From Phorcus lineatus (taxonomy: Eukaryota > Mollusca > Gastropoda > Trochida > Trochidae), in assembly GCA_921293015.1 (NCBI GenBank), contig OV121089.1, forward strand, positions 44,215,220 to 44,279,219: DNA of 64,000 nt, written 5' to 3'. Made by a program: the position numbers and the translations under genes. A model generated the notes under the pieces. The model was not told where the DNA came from. It searched no databases and worked only from the letters and a program-made list of their open reading frames with translations. Shown piece after piece: positions 12,601-24,500 of the stretch. Each line of letters begins with the position of its first letter. The stretch's first letter is position 1.

Positions 12601-15600
12601 ATGTGAGTTGTTTTAACTTCCCACGCTATCAAATAAACATTTTCATCTATGACAAAACCTAAAAATGTAACAAATCCACGAATGCTTTTCAGACATGTAT
12701 CAGGTGGATAGTATATGTAGTAACTGTTATAGTTTCCAAAATTATTTTGAAAAATAAGATTGACTCAGTGTGTAAATCTATACTATAGATTTATGTCTCA
12801 ACATTTTCAAATTCGCTTAAACTTAACCGCGTAACATACCTAAGATACTGAAAACGAGCAAAGTTTCGTTACCCTAGCTTAGTATAAATTAAAGCACCAC
12901 AACAGGATTATGACACAAGATTACATCTTTACAACGCTCTTATGTGCAGGTACCTCTCCTTTACAGCCTAATCACTAGAAAATTAAACGTAATAAATGTA
13001 ACCACTCGCTAAGCGTCTATAAGTTGATGTCTTTTGAAGGTATTGCCGCGAGGCGGGCCACAGGGTAGATTTCTCGCGCCAGTGTTTTTCTCGCAAAAGG
13101 CATATCTTATTTTGAACTGTAGATCGTGACTTCGGAGATAGTTTTAAGTCAAGATCAATCGGTCGTGATGACTTTCATTCGATGCATTAATGGAGGAACT
13201 AGGACAGTATGCTTTAGGCAATAATAAACAAGAGACAGGTTATGGGTCATGATGTACAGAGCCAGGGATGTGGGTGATGTGTCAGGTAAAAAAATAAATC
13301 TTACTGGGATAATAAATGTGTCGTTCGTATCAGTCGACTTTATCATAATTATAGATAGATTGAAGTAAAATGAATTCATTTTGATGATTTTAATGATTCT
13401 GGCGTCATTTTAGATAGGCGTTATAATATTTATCCGCGGTTCAAGGGAACGATTAATGCTTTGGGAGTTATTTCTGAACGTGATTGAACATTTTGAATCT
13501 ACAAAAAATGCCGACATGCATATCTGACATTAAACTAATCATTTCTTAGCTATATGATACGCGAAAAGCATGTTTATAAGTTAAACTAATTAAAAACGCA
13601 TAGAAGTAACTATTTTCTATTCGAATAGTGTCAATAAAACAATGATGCATAGTGTACCCTGCCTTTTTATAAAAAGGGTCATAAATGAATTTGAAAAGAA
13701 AGGGCGTCTTAATGGGCATTCGTAAAGATGCAAAAATATTAAAAACATAAAAAAAATTCTCAAATTGAGACATATGATATAAATAGAAGAAAAACAATTT
13801 ATTTTTTTCTAAAGTCTACTGATATAGACAGGAGTACACAAGCATGCATACATAAGGTAAAACATATGTATTATTTCACGGTTGAGATATTAAAAGCATT
13901 CTTTTAAAATGAATTGTTGATAATGCCTGCTGTAGCAGTACAATTCTTACCTCTTCACTGGAAATCTTCTGAAAGCTTAACTAAACAATTATCCCAATAA
14001 CTCGCTTGCATTCGAAGTGGGAAGCTTTATATAAGTGTTATTTTGCCATGAACAGATGGTCAGTAGCTAATCATGACCACCAACAGAGTTGAAAAGGGTC
14101 CTCGTCGGGATTGCAACAAAGTACAACGCCCTGCTGATTCAGCACTTTACTCGTTAAATTGTATCGTTATGTTTCGACGTCGCCTCTCCTCTAGAAAATA
14201 TCATTGACGAAATATACAAAGTTAAATAAAGGCGACGCTTATGTGTCATCAGGAATAGAAACGGCCAATTGACATATATGTATAGATACTATATTAATGA
14301 TAAGATTATTTGATAAACAATCCGGCTTAGACCTACGTACTGTTATCTTGCTGACGGCGTGTAGCATGTCGCTTTCGAATTGTCTTTGGTCTATTAGGAC
14401 CAGTGACATTTTAGATTCTTAAAAGATGATAACCTGACTGTCAGATTGACATTTTACAAACAAATTATAAAAGCTTTACTCATGACTCAATATCGAAATG
14501 TTGGAAAACTCATTTTGAGATAGAATTCATTTGGAGTTATTACAATTAATATAATCAGTTATTAACATTAGCCAAAAAAATACAGCTAAAATTGGATGAT
14601 CTGTTACCGTTAAAATAGTTTACCGAATTAGAACACAAACAAAATGAACAGGGAGAATTTCGTGTGTAATTTCGCCAGATTGATTTGTTTAAGCAAGTAT
14701 CACTTTAGTTGTGATGGCACTTGATCCTAACAAATACAATGTAATAAATATTGGTGGTATGTCGAAACTAATGTTTGTAATGCAAAATAATGTATCGGCC
14801 TGTTCAAATTTCATCCCCCCTTCTTTACCAGTTACTTACATAACGCTTCGTTATTCTTCTGACCACAGTAGGTTAATAAAAACCATTTTCTGAAGCATTT
14901 ACCATTGATAGAAACACGCAGAGGAATGACATACTTGAACATGTAGAGTTATTCTTTGTAAGTGATTTTATATTCAATATTGTAATCGTCATAGTGATAA
15001 TGCCAGGCAAGAATACAAATGTTAGCCATAAAACAATAGCCCCATATGAAAAAAATTAAAACATGTAGTTATCACTTGTATTATAAACATTTTTGCGACT
15101 GTGTCATCACACCATTTTAACAATGTATATGTTTTTATCTAATATTGTTTTAGATTATCAATGATATCCGTGTCTCATAAGCCTTTTAAGGCTGGATGTT
15201 GTTTTTTAATTGATTTGTAAAATGTTCCAAATGGTTTATAACAACATGTGACACGTAAATAGAATATATTCTTCTTCTTCTTCTTGACATGTTCGTATGT
15301 GTCAAATGGAATGGAGATTTTAATCTAGAAAACCTGATATATAAAGACCAACACCAATAAAACATAAAACAGGTATTAAAAACCATACGAAATGAGAGAG
15401 TAGTACGTATATGTTCCAACAAATTGCAACAAATCACATCCTCAACTGCGTGACTGCACTCTGACCCTAAACCCCTACACCGGTATGGACCTTCACGTAA
15501 CCATACGCAACTCTCGGGCTGTATCTGGATTCTGTGCCGTAACGTTACAGATTAACACTATATCTACCATTAGTTAGCTTTTAGAGAGATTAACCCTGAT

Positions 15601-17640
15601 TTGATACCGCACACTGCGTAACATCTACATACGGTTTGACGCAGAACTTCCACGCCCTGGGGAGATATGTTCCTTCGAAATGATTAATATTCAATATTCG
15701 TCAAAGATTTCATTTCCTGGTATACCCTTAGGATACTTTAAACGTTTAGAATTTATGTTGGTTGATAGTAAGATTCTTTTATAACATAGTGAAAACGGAA
15801 GCCTTATTTTGGTCTTCATGTTCTCGCAACAAGCAGAAGTCGTTCATCTAGAGAGATAAGTAATGTTTGTGCTATTGCCTCTGTACACCGAAATATGGAG
15901 ACCAATTTAGTATTAATGCTCTTATGTTTATGTCACACGAAATCTGACTAAACTTTAAATTTTTCAATGCATTCACTTTATCAGTTCCAAAATTTGCATT
16001 GACGTAGCTCCTGTGCAAAGGGCAAGTGCAAAATTTGAATCTCAATTTGGAGACATCATTCGCCAAACGTCAGTTTTAAATGCACTATAACACGTTTTCA
16101 TAAGGAAATGGACTTGTCTTCCAAAACGCAACCTAAATGTTTTAAGTTGCAAGAGTATTTTTAAATCAATAAAAAGATTCCTTAAACGACAGCTTAGTAC
16201 GGTTTCAGTATGCGAGTCCATTTTCCTGTCTCAAACGATTTAAAAAAGGTGAATACGTCAACGACTACGGTTGATCGGGTTGAGAATTGAGATATTGGAC
16301 CCTCTGGAGATATAATTCAGTTTTTATATATAATGCATATTTTAGATAATTTAGAGAAATAAAACGTTCCTTAAAAATACGTGTTTCAGTGTCTTTTAAA
16401 TGACCTCTGCTTTTTTAGAAATGCTGTGGAAGCCTTTCACGATATATTTTTTTTTGTAAAATGCCGTGCATGCCTGTAACGATTGCTGTGCTGAAATGTA
16501 TCTGAATCGTATTCAGTTAAAAGCCGTTGCTCCATACCTGTCTTGTGTGATAAATAATTCTTTTGAAATTGCTACATATTCTAAGAAATAGAGAGAAGGT
16601 ACCTCGAACAGACACAAAGTGAAACCATTGACTTAACGACAAACAAAATTACAGGTAATAACCAGACAATCTTTGGGGTTATGTGCCGTCTGTATAACAT
16701 TGTACACATTACAGCGGATGTGGTAAGCGTACAAATATAGGCTACCTACCTGCAATTGTTCTTGTAACACAGGTGACAAAAGACAATTGTGGTTGTTAAT
16801 CCGATTTCGATAATGAAATAAAGCGATACAGGTGGAGAATTCCTACAATCTAATTAAAATGTCGCTTGCTTTTGACCAACCTTGCCAGTTAAACACAACA
16901 GGGATGAATTAAGACAAATAATTTCTGAAGGATGCGAGATATAGACTGTTCTTTTTTGTTATTATTCAATCCACGTTTCAAGTAATCGGCAATTTCAATT
17001 TGAGCACGTTTATGGTTAGGTCAATATGCACGCTTAGTTGTTGGATGAAATTAATGCATATATTTCGTTTCCATGCCATATAGTTGCAATTGCTCGTACC
17101 AACTGAAAGTATACTTTTTTCATAACGATAAGTTTCAATTTCTTCAGTGTAGATTTGGTAAATACTTATAAAAATTGTCGGTTCTTATTTGCAAGAAACG
17201 CAGGCATCGAGTTTGCTTTTCCTCTCGTTTGAATAGCATAGAAATTTAACCTTCATAAATAACAAAATATTATAATCAGAATAGATTTCGCTATTGGAAA
17301 AAGCTAATGAATCTCAAAGTTATTTTATTCTCTTATGAAGATCCTTTGACAATTTCAAAGCTTCATGAGCTTCTATAGCATTCAACCTCTGCCCAGAAGT
17401 GCTCCCTTTGCTTTATGTTAATGTTCTAATCCTTCACATTTTAGTAAGTCTTATGAATAGAGCTATTGACTCCGTAGCCTATCAGGATTTGTACTGTTTG
17501 ATGTTGAAGACTGTAAAATAGACTGTCCTGATAATGATTTAAAGTTATAACAGGGAACGTGAAAGATGAAAGAAAACATTTGAGGACGGACCCTCTGAGT
17601 GTACAATACCTGACAAGGTAAAATTTGGTGTTTGTAGAAT
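12601..17640. other. Gene-free stretch of 5 kb
   Basis: AT-rich DNA with only short frames. A TTC microsatellite lies at about 15271-15284. I find no exon with paired splice sites, no RNA gene and no clear repeat boundary. Confidence 0.5.
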
Positions 17641-17649
17641 ATATAGAGG

Positions 17650-17796
17650 ATACTAAACGACCTTCCATTTAATACTATTTTTATTAAACGAGTTATTGAT
17701 TAAGTATAAAACGAGCGAAAGCGAGTTTAATACCTAATCATTAATGAGTTTAATAGAAATAGTATTAAATTGAAGGAAGTTTAGTATTCTGTTTAT
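17650..17796. repeat. Imperfect hairpin with a cgagcgaaagcgag loop
   Basis: The left arm (about 17651-17697, ATACTAAAC..CTTCCATTTAATACTA..) is nearly complementary to the right arm (about 17745-17792, ..AAATAGTATTAAATTGAAGG..GTTTAGTAT). The loop contains cgagcgaaagcgag. This is a fold-back repeat of unknown class. Confidence 0.65.
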
Positions 17797-17960
17797 TACT
17801 TGACCTTAGTAATCAAGCATGACGTGTACTGAACGAAGCATTTCCGCGTCTTGGCCGCCATTGTGACGGCGGTGCCAACATTGTGACGTCACAACACAAT
17901 ATTATGACGTCATACGTGCAGCGGTATTACACTAGTTTAATATCGCCGTATAAATATTAC

Positions 17961-18802
17961 ATAGAGATTATTACCAGAGTATGTTTTGATATCGTAAATA
18001 TCACTATATAAACAATAAAAATTGTATTAGGTTTTTATTAGTTATTAGTTTTTATAGTGATATTTACGATATCAAAACATACGAAGGTAATAATCTCTTT
18101 ATCATATAATGTCATTTTGAAATAAACCTCCTTTTTCGATTAATTTTGTGTCCCCTTTACAAAGGGTGAACGAAAAGGGCGTATGAATATACCCACGTCA
18201 TCACTAGGCAAACTCACATTCCATTTCGCATCATAGGAAAATGACGTCACACAAGAGCAAAATAGTCCAATTTGTCAAACCTTTTACAACAACAGTGCAT
18301 TTATTTTGCTGAAATAAAACATCACACAAAATACGTCATAAATGTTTCAGATATATTTAATATCGTTCAAAACATTTGAAATTGAAACCGAGACGACCCG
18401 TCGCCTGCCGTGGCATCTTTGTTAAATTGTTGGAATCTTCGTCAGGCGGGAGTGTTCAAACCACCCTTCATACTCTACACCATCGATGTGCATAATGTAT
18501 GTTTGCTCCCATTATAATACATACATGTCAATAACAGCTGTGATTGTACCTGTACCTTTGTTATCGATGCGAACACAATCGCCGATTGACAAAGCGGCCA
18601 TGTTTGTTTACATTGATGCACACACCAAACTCGACACATCGTTTTTATTGCTTAGGAAACTTTTAGGATTCGCTCTTCTCGGTACGGAGCTAGCGAAAGT
18701 AGTGCGACCTATTTACCCTCATTTGCATTGTTATCAGGGATCTGATAACATGATTACAAGATGGGTTTATTGCACCGATAACACTGCCCATTATATGATA
18801 AA
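17961..18802. mobile_element. Hairpin-plus-TIR non-autonomous element, copy 1
   Basis: A hairpin (arms about 17961-18010 and 18050-18097, both carrying a form of GTATGTTTTGATATCG) is followed at once by TTTATCATATAATG (18098-18111). The exact complement CATTATATGATAAA closes the unit at 18789-18802. The same order and related sequence recur at 23122-24169. No transposase is present. The 157-codon plus-strand frame at 18486-18959 crosses the element end and is not a gene. Confidence 0.6.
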
Positions 18803-20565
18803 TTGCGGTATCTTACACGGGCGAGTAATAAACTGTTACACAAAATTTCATCATTTGCATAACAGTACGAACAAAACAGCCATCTCATTGTTCTTTACAA
18901 GAACTTGTGCAAAGAAATCACATCTAATGTGTCACTGTATACAGGTTGAAAATAATTAAAAAATGAACGTTGAAATGGACTGAGCCTTTGTGTTCGAACG
19001 AAAGTAACACACTCGTAAAAACCACAAACATCTGAATAAATAAGTAACTTTAACTGTGTTTGCCGTTCTAACAACGGAACCTTAGTACACATAAAATGGA
19101 AATTTCATAAGACCAAAAGTTATCAAGTTTTTCACTTGTACGTGAGATGTGTAAAATGGTGAAATTATTCGATATAACTTTATACAATTATGTCCCGTTT
19201 GGTAACATTTTAAAAGAGAACGTTTAATACGGAGCTGAAGAAAGGACCTAAACAAACACGTCATTGTAACACTCTGTATTTGAGTAATTTCCTCTCTGTT
19301 CTTCCAGGCTTTATCGTCCATATGTCAAGCATCACACTCAAACAATAAGTAATTATCAATTCATTATTCAATCACAAGTCAATAATTTAATAGTGTCAAA
19401 GCCACCACTCGAATGACCCCTAATCATAATGTGTCAGTGCAAGCCGCATATATACAAAGCCGATTGGCGCTCGTTGACACTTCGCATGAATGTAAACAGT
19501 TGAATTATCACTGGTATCAATCAACAAAGGAAACATTTATCACCTTTCGTGTGTGAAATAACATGTCAATGAGGAATGATGTAACAACTTCTTTGAAGTT
19601 TGAAGGAACTCAATTAGGACCGTTTCTGCCAACCTGTCTGTTGATAATTATAGGTGTAGGTGTTTTTGTAACAGAAATATCGGTAGGTTCGTAGACATTC
19701 GTAGAATGGGCGATAAAATAAATAACTCCTTGCACATTTAAAGGTGGTTCATTTATTAAAATGTTTTCAATCTCTTCCTTAATTTGGCCCCTAATTAGTT
19801 GTTAATTGGGTGTTCAGTAAGGCTCATTTCTTGAAAAGTCAACGTTGACGTGAAAAGCTAGCTATCGATTTACCTTACACGGAGATCACAGAAGACTTTG
19901 TTATAGCTATTGTTACTGACATGGTGTTTCAGCCTGTCTTGTATCCCTTCCACACACTGCATAAAGCTAAAGAATTACCGAAATATCCATGATTAATAAG
20001 TAACAAAATATCCATAATTAATGATTAAATGAGGATTTAGTTTCTTACAAAAGTTGAAAACTTTCATTTTCATGAGGTTCACAAGTTCTCAAATTTACTC
20101 TTATTGGCCTAACTGTCTATAAATAGATTTAAGCTTTCATATCTTTAGATAAAAAATGCAATAAATACATTTTCAAAGAAATGACCCCTGTCCTCTTTAT
20201 AGGTCTGAGGAGAAATCTGGAAATCTTCTTTTACTTCTGGACAGTCAATAGCTATAAGCTTCTGATTCTAATCTTTGTTCCTCTAATCAGATAACCTATT
20301 CTTGCTGGATAATTTCTTCTGCTGAATCAACAAAAAAAGACATTTTCATACTTTAATTATTGTTGAAAAAAGCAGATTGGAGATTAACTTTCACACAAGT
20401 CTCTTAAAAAAAGTTCTACTTCATTGACCAAATGGTAACTTTGATTCTGTGTATCTTCTGCTGAAGGTTAATGAGCTAAAGAGTCAACAGTCAGACAGAA
20501 CAATCTCCCCTGCCAAGCGGTAAATATATTGAGCACTGATGATGAAATTGTATTCACATCTTAAA
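18803..20565. other. Gene-free stretch
   Basis: AT-rich DNA without a supported feature. Confidence 0.5.
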
Positions 20566-20567
20566 TT

Positions 20568-20790
20568 CAAATTGTGGAGCACGGTGGTGAAGTTGTTAGC
20601 GTGCCTGCCTCTCATGCCAAATGCACCATTTCGAATTCTGGTGGAGACACCGAAATTTTATGACCTGGGTCTCATACTATGTTGTGTCCCTGGGCAAAAC
20701 AATTTATCCCCATTTCATTCAGTCCAGCTGTATAATACAATCCCAATGCCACTTGGACCCAAACATCAACAGAATATGACGTTGAAAGAA
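20568..20790 (+). mobile_element. tRNA-derived SINE
   Basis: The head is tRNA-like: box-A-like ggtggtgaagttgttagcg and a box-B-like tttcgaattctgg about 45 bp later. The body contains tgtgtccctgggcaaaac..ttatcccc..cattcagtcc, which matches the tail text of molluscan SINEs as I recall it (tccttgggcaagacactttacccc..). It lies at the distal end of, or just beyond, the ANAPC7 3' UTR. Confidence 0.65.
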
Positions 20791-21522
20791 AAAAACATTC
20801 AATCCATTAAACAACATTGCAACAGATCCTTTATTGACCGACTTGGCAGCAACTCAACAACATGTCTAATAAAAACCCTCCCATACAAGTTTGCTGAGCT
20901 TGCAAGTTTATGAGGGAGTGGCAGTGTTCATGTGGTTTGGGGAGAGGAGAGAGGAGGGAGAAATGAGACTTTGGCTCTTGGAAATCAATCAAGTAACCAA
21001 AAGGTAGTTGAGGTCTTACATGGGACAGAAATCTTGAAGAGAAGGCTGAAAGAGGGGTTGACAATGAAGGCTGGGAGTGGAGAGGGCAGATGGGGGGGGG
21101 GGTTAGTGCTTCAGTGCTGAAAGAAGGATTTTCAGGATGGGTAGGGGGTTGCTTCACCCATTTGTTTCAGTTTAGTGGATTGGTAGTTGAAAGTGCAGTT
21201 GACAAAGAAAGGGGGGAAGTAGGGGTTCTTCAAACCAACGTGCTGTGAATTTAAGAAATTTTCGAACATCCTGAACCCCACACCAATCTCTGATCAACAA
21301 CTGTTACCGTGACCATGGAAAGTGCAGAGTCTAGGAAAGGAGGGGTTAAAAACATAGAATGAAGCGCACAGACAATTTCACAATACCACAATAGACTCTT
21401 GAGAAAGTAGTTATGTTACGCCAAAGAATAGTCATGACTGGCACATGTTCATGACATGTTTGCCTTGGTTATGGTTGGTGTGTAACACAGTGTAGTTGAT
21501 GATATCCTAGGTACACACGTCG
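20791..21522 (-). other. Probable ANAPC7 3' UTR with purine/pyrimidine-biased tract
   Basis: This follows the ANAPC7 stop. A minus-strand AATAAA (plus-strand tttatt at 20830-20835) could be the polyadenylation signal, giving a 3' UTR of about 700 bases. Positions 20935-21120 are strongly purine-rich on the plus strand, including a run of ten G near 21092, so the mRNA would be pyrimidine-rich there. The extent is inferred. Confidence 0.45.
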
Positions 21523-24500
21523 TTAACTGAAGTCTGTCTCCGACCATGGACTCTCCATATCACTCCCCTCAAAATCAGCCTGCAACAGACAGATTGGTAA
21601 GGATATGATGAAAGCTGAGGACTCAATCAACCTAAAAGTTCTTCATAGGTAAGTGGACTAAAGGCTAAAAAGAAATATTCTTATATACAAATATACCTAT
21701 ATTAAGTATATTCAGGTGCAAATACACTAAATCATTGTAAATTGAAAACTAAGTTGAGAACATATCAGGTTAAAGATAGCATTTATTGAACCTCTGTATA
21801 GCCTGTTCATCTCAGCTACACTGAGAATATATGTTAATAGAAAGAATATTCATTGAGCTCTCACATCATTGTCACTTCCGCCCATCTCCACCTCCACATC
21901 GTAGCCTCCCTCCAGACCCATCTCATTGTGCTTCTCCAGACGCTCAATTCCTTCTCTCGCACGAGCATTGAATGGCTCCATTCTGTGAAAATAAATATCA
22001 CATCAGAAACAAATAGAACCTTCCTCATCAACTACCATATCTGGCATACAATTACTCCACCATGAGTACATCATTCTAGCATTGGAACTGTGTGAAAATG
22101 AATAGTAAAATTGATTTTCTAATAACTACCTTCTCCTGCAAAGCATTATTTCCACCAGATTCAACAACTGACTAGATTCAAGTTTGCTCCATTTCATCAT
22201 CATTTTTTCTGTGCCAGCACTTTATGCACTTGAACTTATTAGGCCTGTCAGAAATATCTTGAAGGACACTATTAAGTTCACAATAGTGCTACATAAACGC
22301 AATCATTAAGGCTTAGATCATTTAGATCAGTGCAACTAGTGTCTTGCAAGGTAAGATGGCCCATTATACCTGAACCTAAACTTTGCTAGAGTTCTTATAA
22401 ACAGCCAATCATTCATGATTTGATCAATGATTCGCCAGGTAAAGAGTAACGAGCCAGAAGAACCTACGTGAGTGTGATATTGTACTGGTCCATGGCCTCC
22501 TGCACTCTGTTGGTGTGAGCCAGGAAGTCCCCCAGCAGCTGGTGTAGTCGACCTGTAGAGTGGGTCTCTAGCTGCTTCTGGAGACTGGAATAGGAAACAA
22601 AGTAAGAAGGGTAAACTTGCTGAAATCAGATCTAATGAAAGGTCATCCAAATATGATAACATTCAAATAATGATGTGCAACACAACCTAACCAGGGAACC
22701 ACTCAAGAAGTCAGACAACGCAGTCAAGTAAACTTAAAGTATATAGCTTTCCAGTGAATTTGGGGTGGAAAAGGACTAGCAGGGGATCTCAACCATCATT
22801 GAAATTGCGGTAAAGTATCTAATCCCATTTAATACTCATGCTCCTGTTTTAAGATCTAAGAAAGTTGTCTGATCATGCTATGAAAATTGGACCACACTCA
22901 AACCATGGTTCAACTATCAAGCTTTTGACTTACCTGCTGGTAAACAATGACAAACTGTCGAACTCAGCTACTTTAATTTTCAAACCAAGGGAGGTAACTC
23001 ACAGATCTATGCCCCTGTCGTACTGCTGCTCCTGCGTAAGAATCTCACACATCTGGTAGACCGGCTCCAGGTAGGACGAGTCCATCTTGATGGCCTTCTC
23101 CAGGTACAGCTTAGCCTGAAATACATATAGAGGTTATCATGCAAGTATGTTTTGGGATGGTAAATATCCTGCATTAGGAATAAACATTGTATTTTGCAAG
23201 CCTTGGCGAGCTAAATACATAGTGTTTATTCCTAATGCAGGATATTTACCATCCCAAAACATACGAGCATGATAACCTCTTTATCATACAATGTCATTCT
23301 GTACTCATTTTGCCAAAAAAGATCTGCCGTCATTACTGGAGCTGTAAAAGTTATCATCAAATGTGCGCATTGATATAATTATGCAAATGAACAGCGTAAT
23401 GGTATCCACGGTAAATTGACATTAAATTAATCCTCCATTCTTTGCCTTTTAGACAACAGAGCTGTTGTGTTGGCATGATCTAAATGTTCCAGTTGGTCTT
23501 CATATTTGTTTCTAAATAAAAAAGATGTAAACGAAAATAAATTTCCGTTTCGAAAGGACGTGTAGATTTGAACCCGAAAGCGTTCGCCTTTGTGACGTAC
23601 TCAGGCGGCGAGCGTATTTCACTTAGAACGAGAGTTCCTTCCCTTTTCCAAATGCAAATGGTAGCTTGTGTAAACGCAGCGTTACGGATAGATTAACTAA
23701 TACTTATTCTACTTAATTTCCAAAACCCAATAAATGATGAAAACATATTGAAGCTAAATATGAGGTCATTGAACATGTGATTCAATCTGCCTTGGGTTCC
23801 CGTGAGTAAAATATAACTCAGTTCATTCATTGAAATAGCTAGGCCTATATATTTCGGTTGATTTCAACCAGCGATGTAATTTAGTTATTTTGCACTGCTT
23901 GATCATGAACTTCACGAAACAGCTGCACAAAGTCCGTTTGTCATTTCTTCAACTTAATTTTGATGCATTAGATGACGAATAATTTGCTGAAGCCATCCGT
24001 TTGTGCAGGCATTCCAAATGATAAAGCGTGTGACGTCATAGTAATTTTCAGAAAAAGTTCCGGCACTTGACCCCTGTAATTTGCATCGATATCCGCATAT
24101 GACCCCAACGGATATCGAAAATATCCGTTGACTTTATTATGCCGAGAACACTATCCATTGTATGATAAATGCTTTTCTTTTACATGTAAAGGACTAACTC
24201 TCTTCATTATCTTTTATAAGTAAGGTAAGTAATATGTTATAATTTTTTAAATATATTGTCCGTAAATATGCTTAAATAAAGTATATTCAACAGGTGATAC
24301 AATTAACTTCTCTCTTAGGATGAAATGAACATCGTGTTTGTAAAAAAAGGACAAGATATTTTAGCCTTACTTCTGCATTCATTAAAGATATATGAAGATT
24401 TTTTTCTATAGAGATAATATGTTGCTTTATAAATATTATTTGACATCATAAGACAATATTAACCTAAGATGGTTTACAGTCACAATTTTTTACGTCGTAT

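Noticed and set aside
18486-18959. 157-codon plus-strand open frame
   Set aside because: It runs across the end of the hairpin-TIR element, has no domain, and its composition is that of AT-rich non-coding DNA.
20539-20913. 124-codon open frame
   Set aside because: It is largely SINE sequence (tRNA-like head and typical body).
21844-21864. ANAPC7 ending in exon 16 by read-through to a nearby TGA
   Set aside because: The GAT|gtgaga donor and the last exon at 21579 give the acidic tail expected for APC7; read-through gives only four extra residues.
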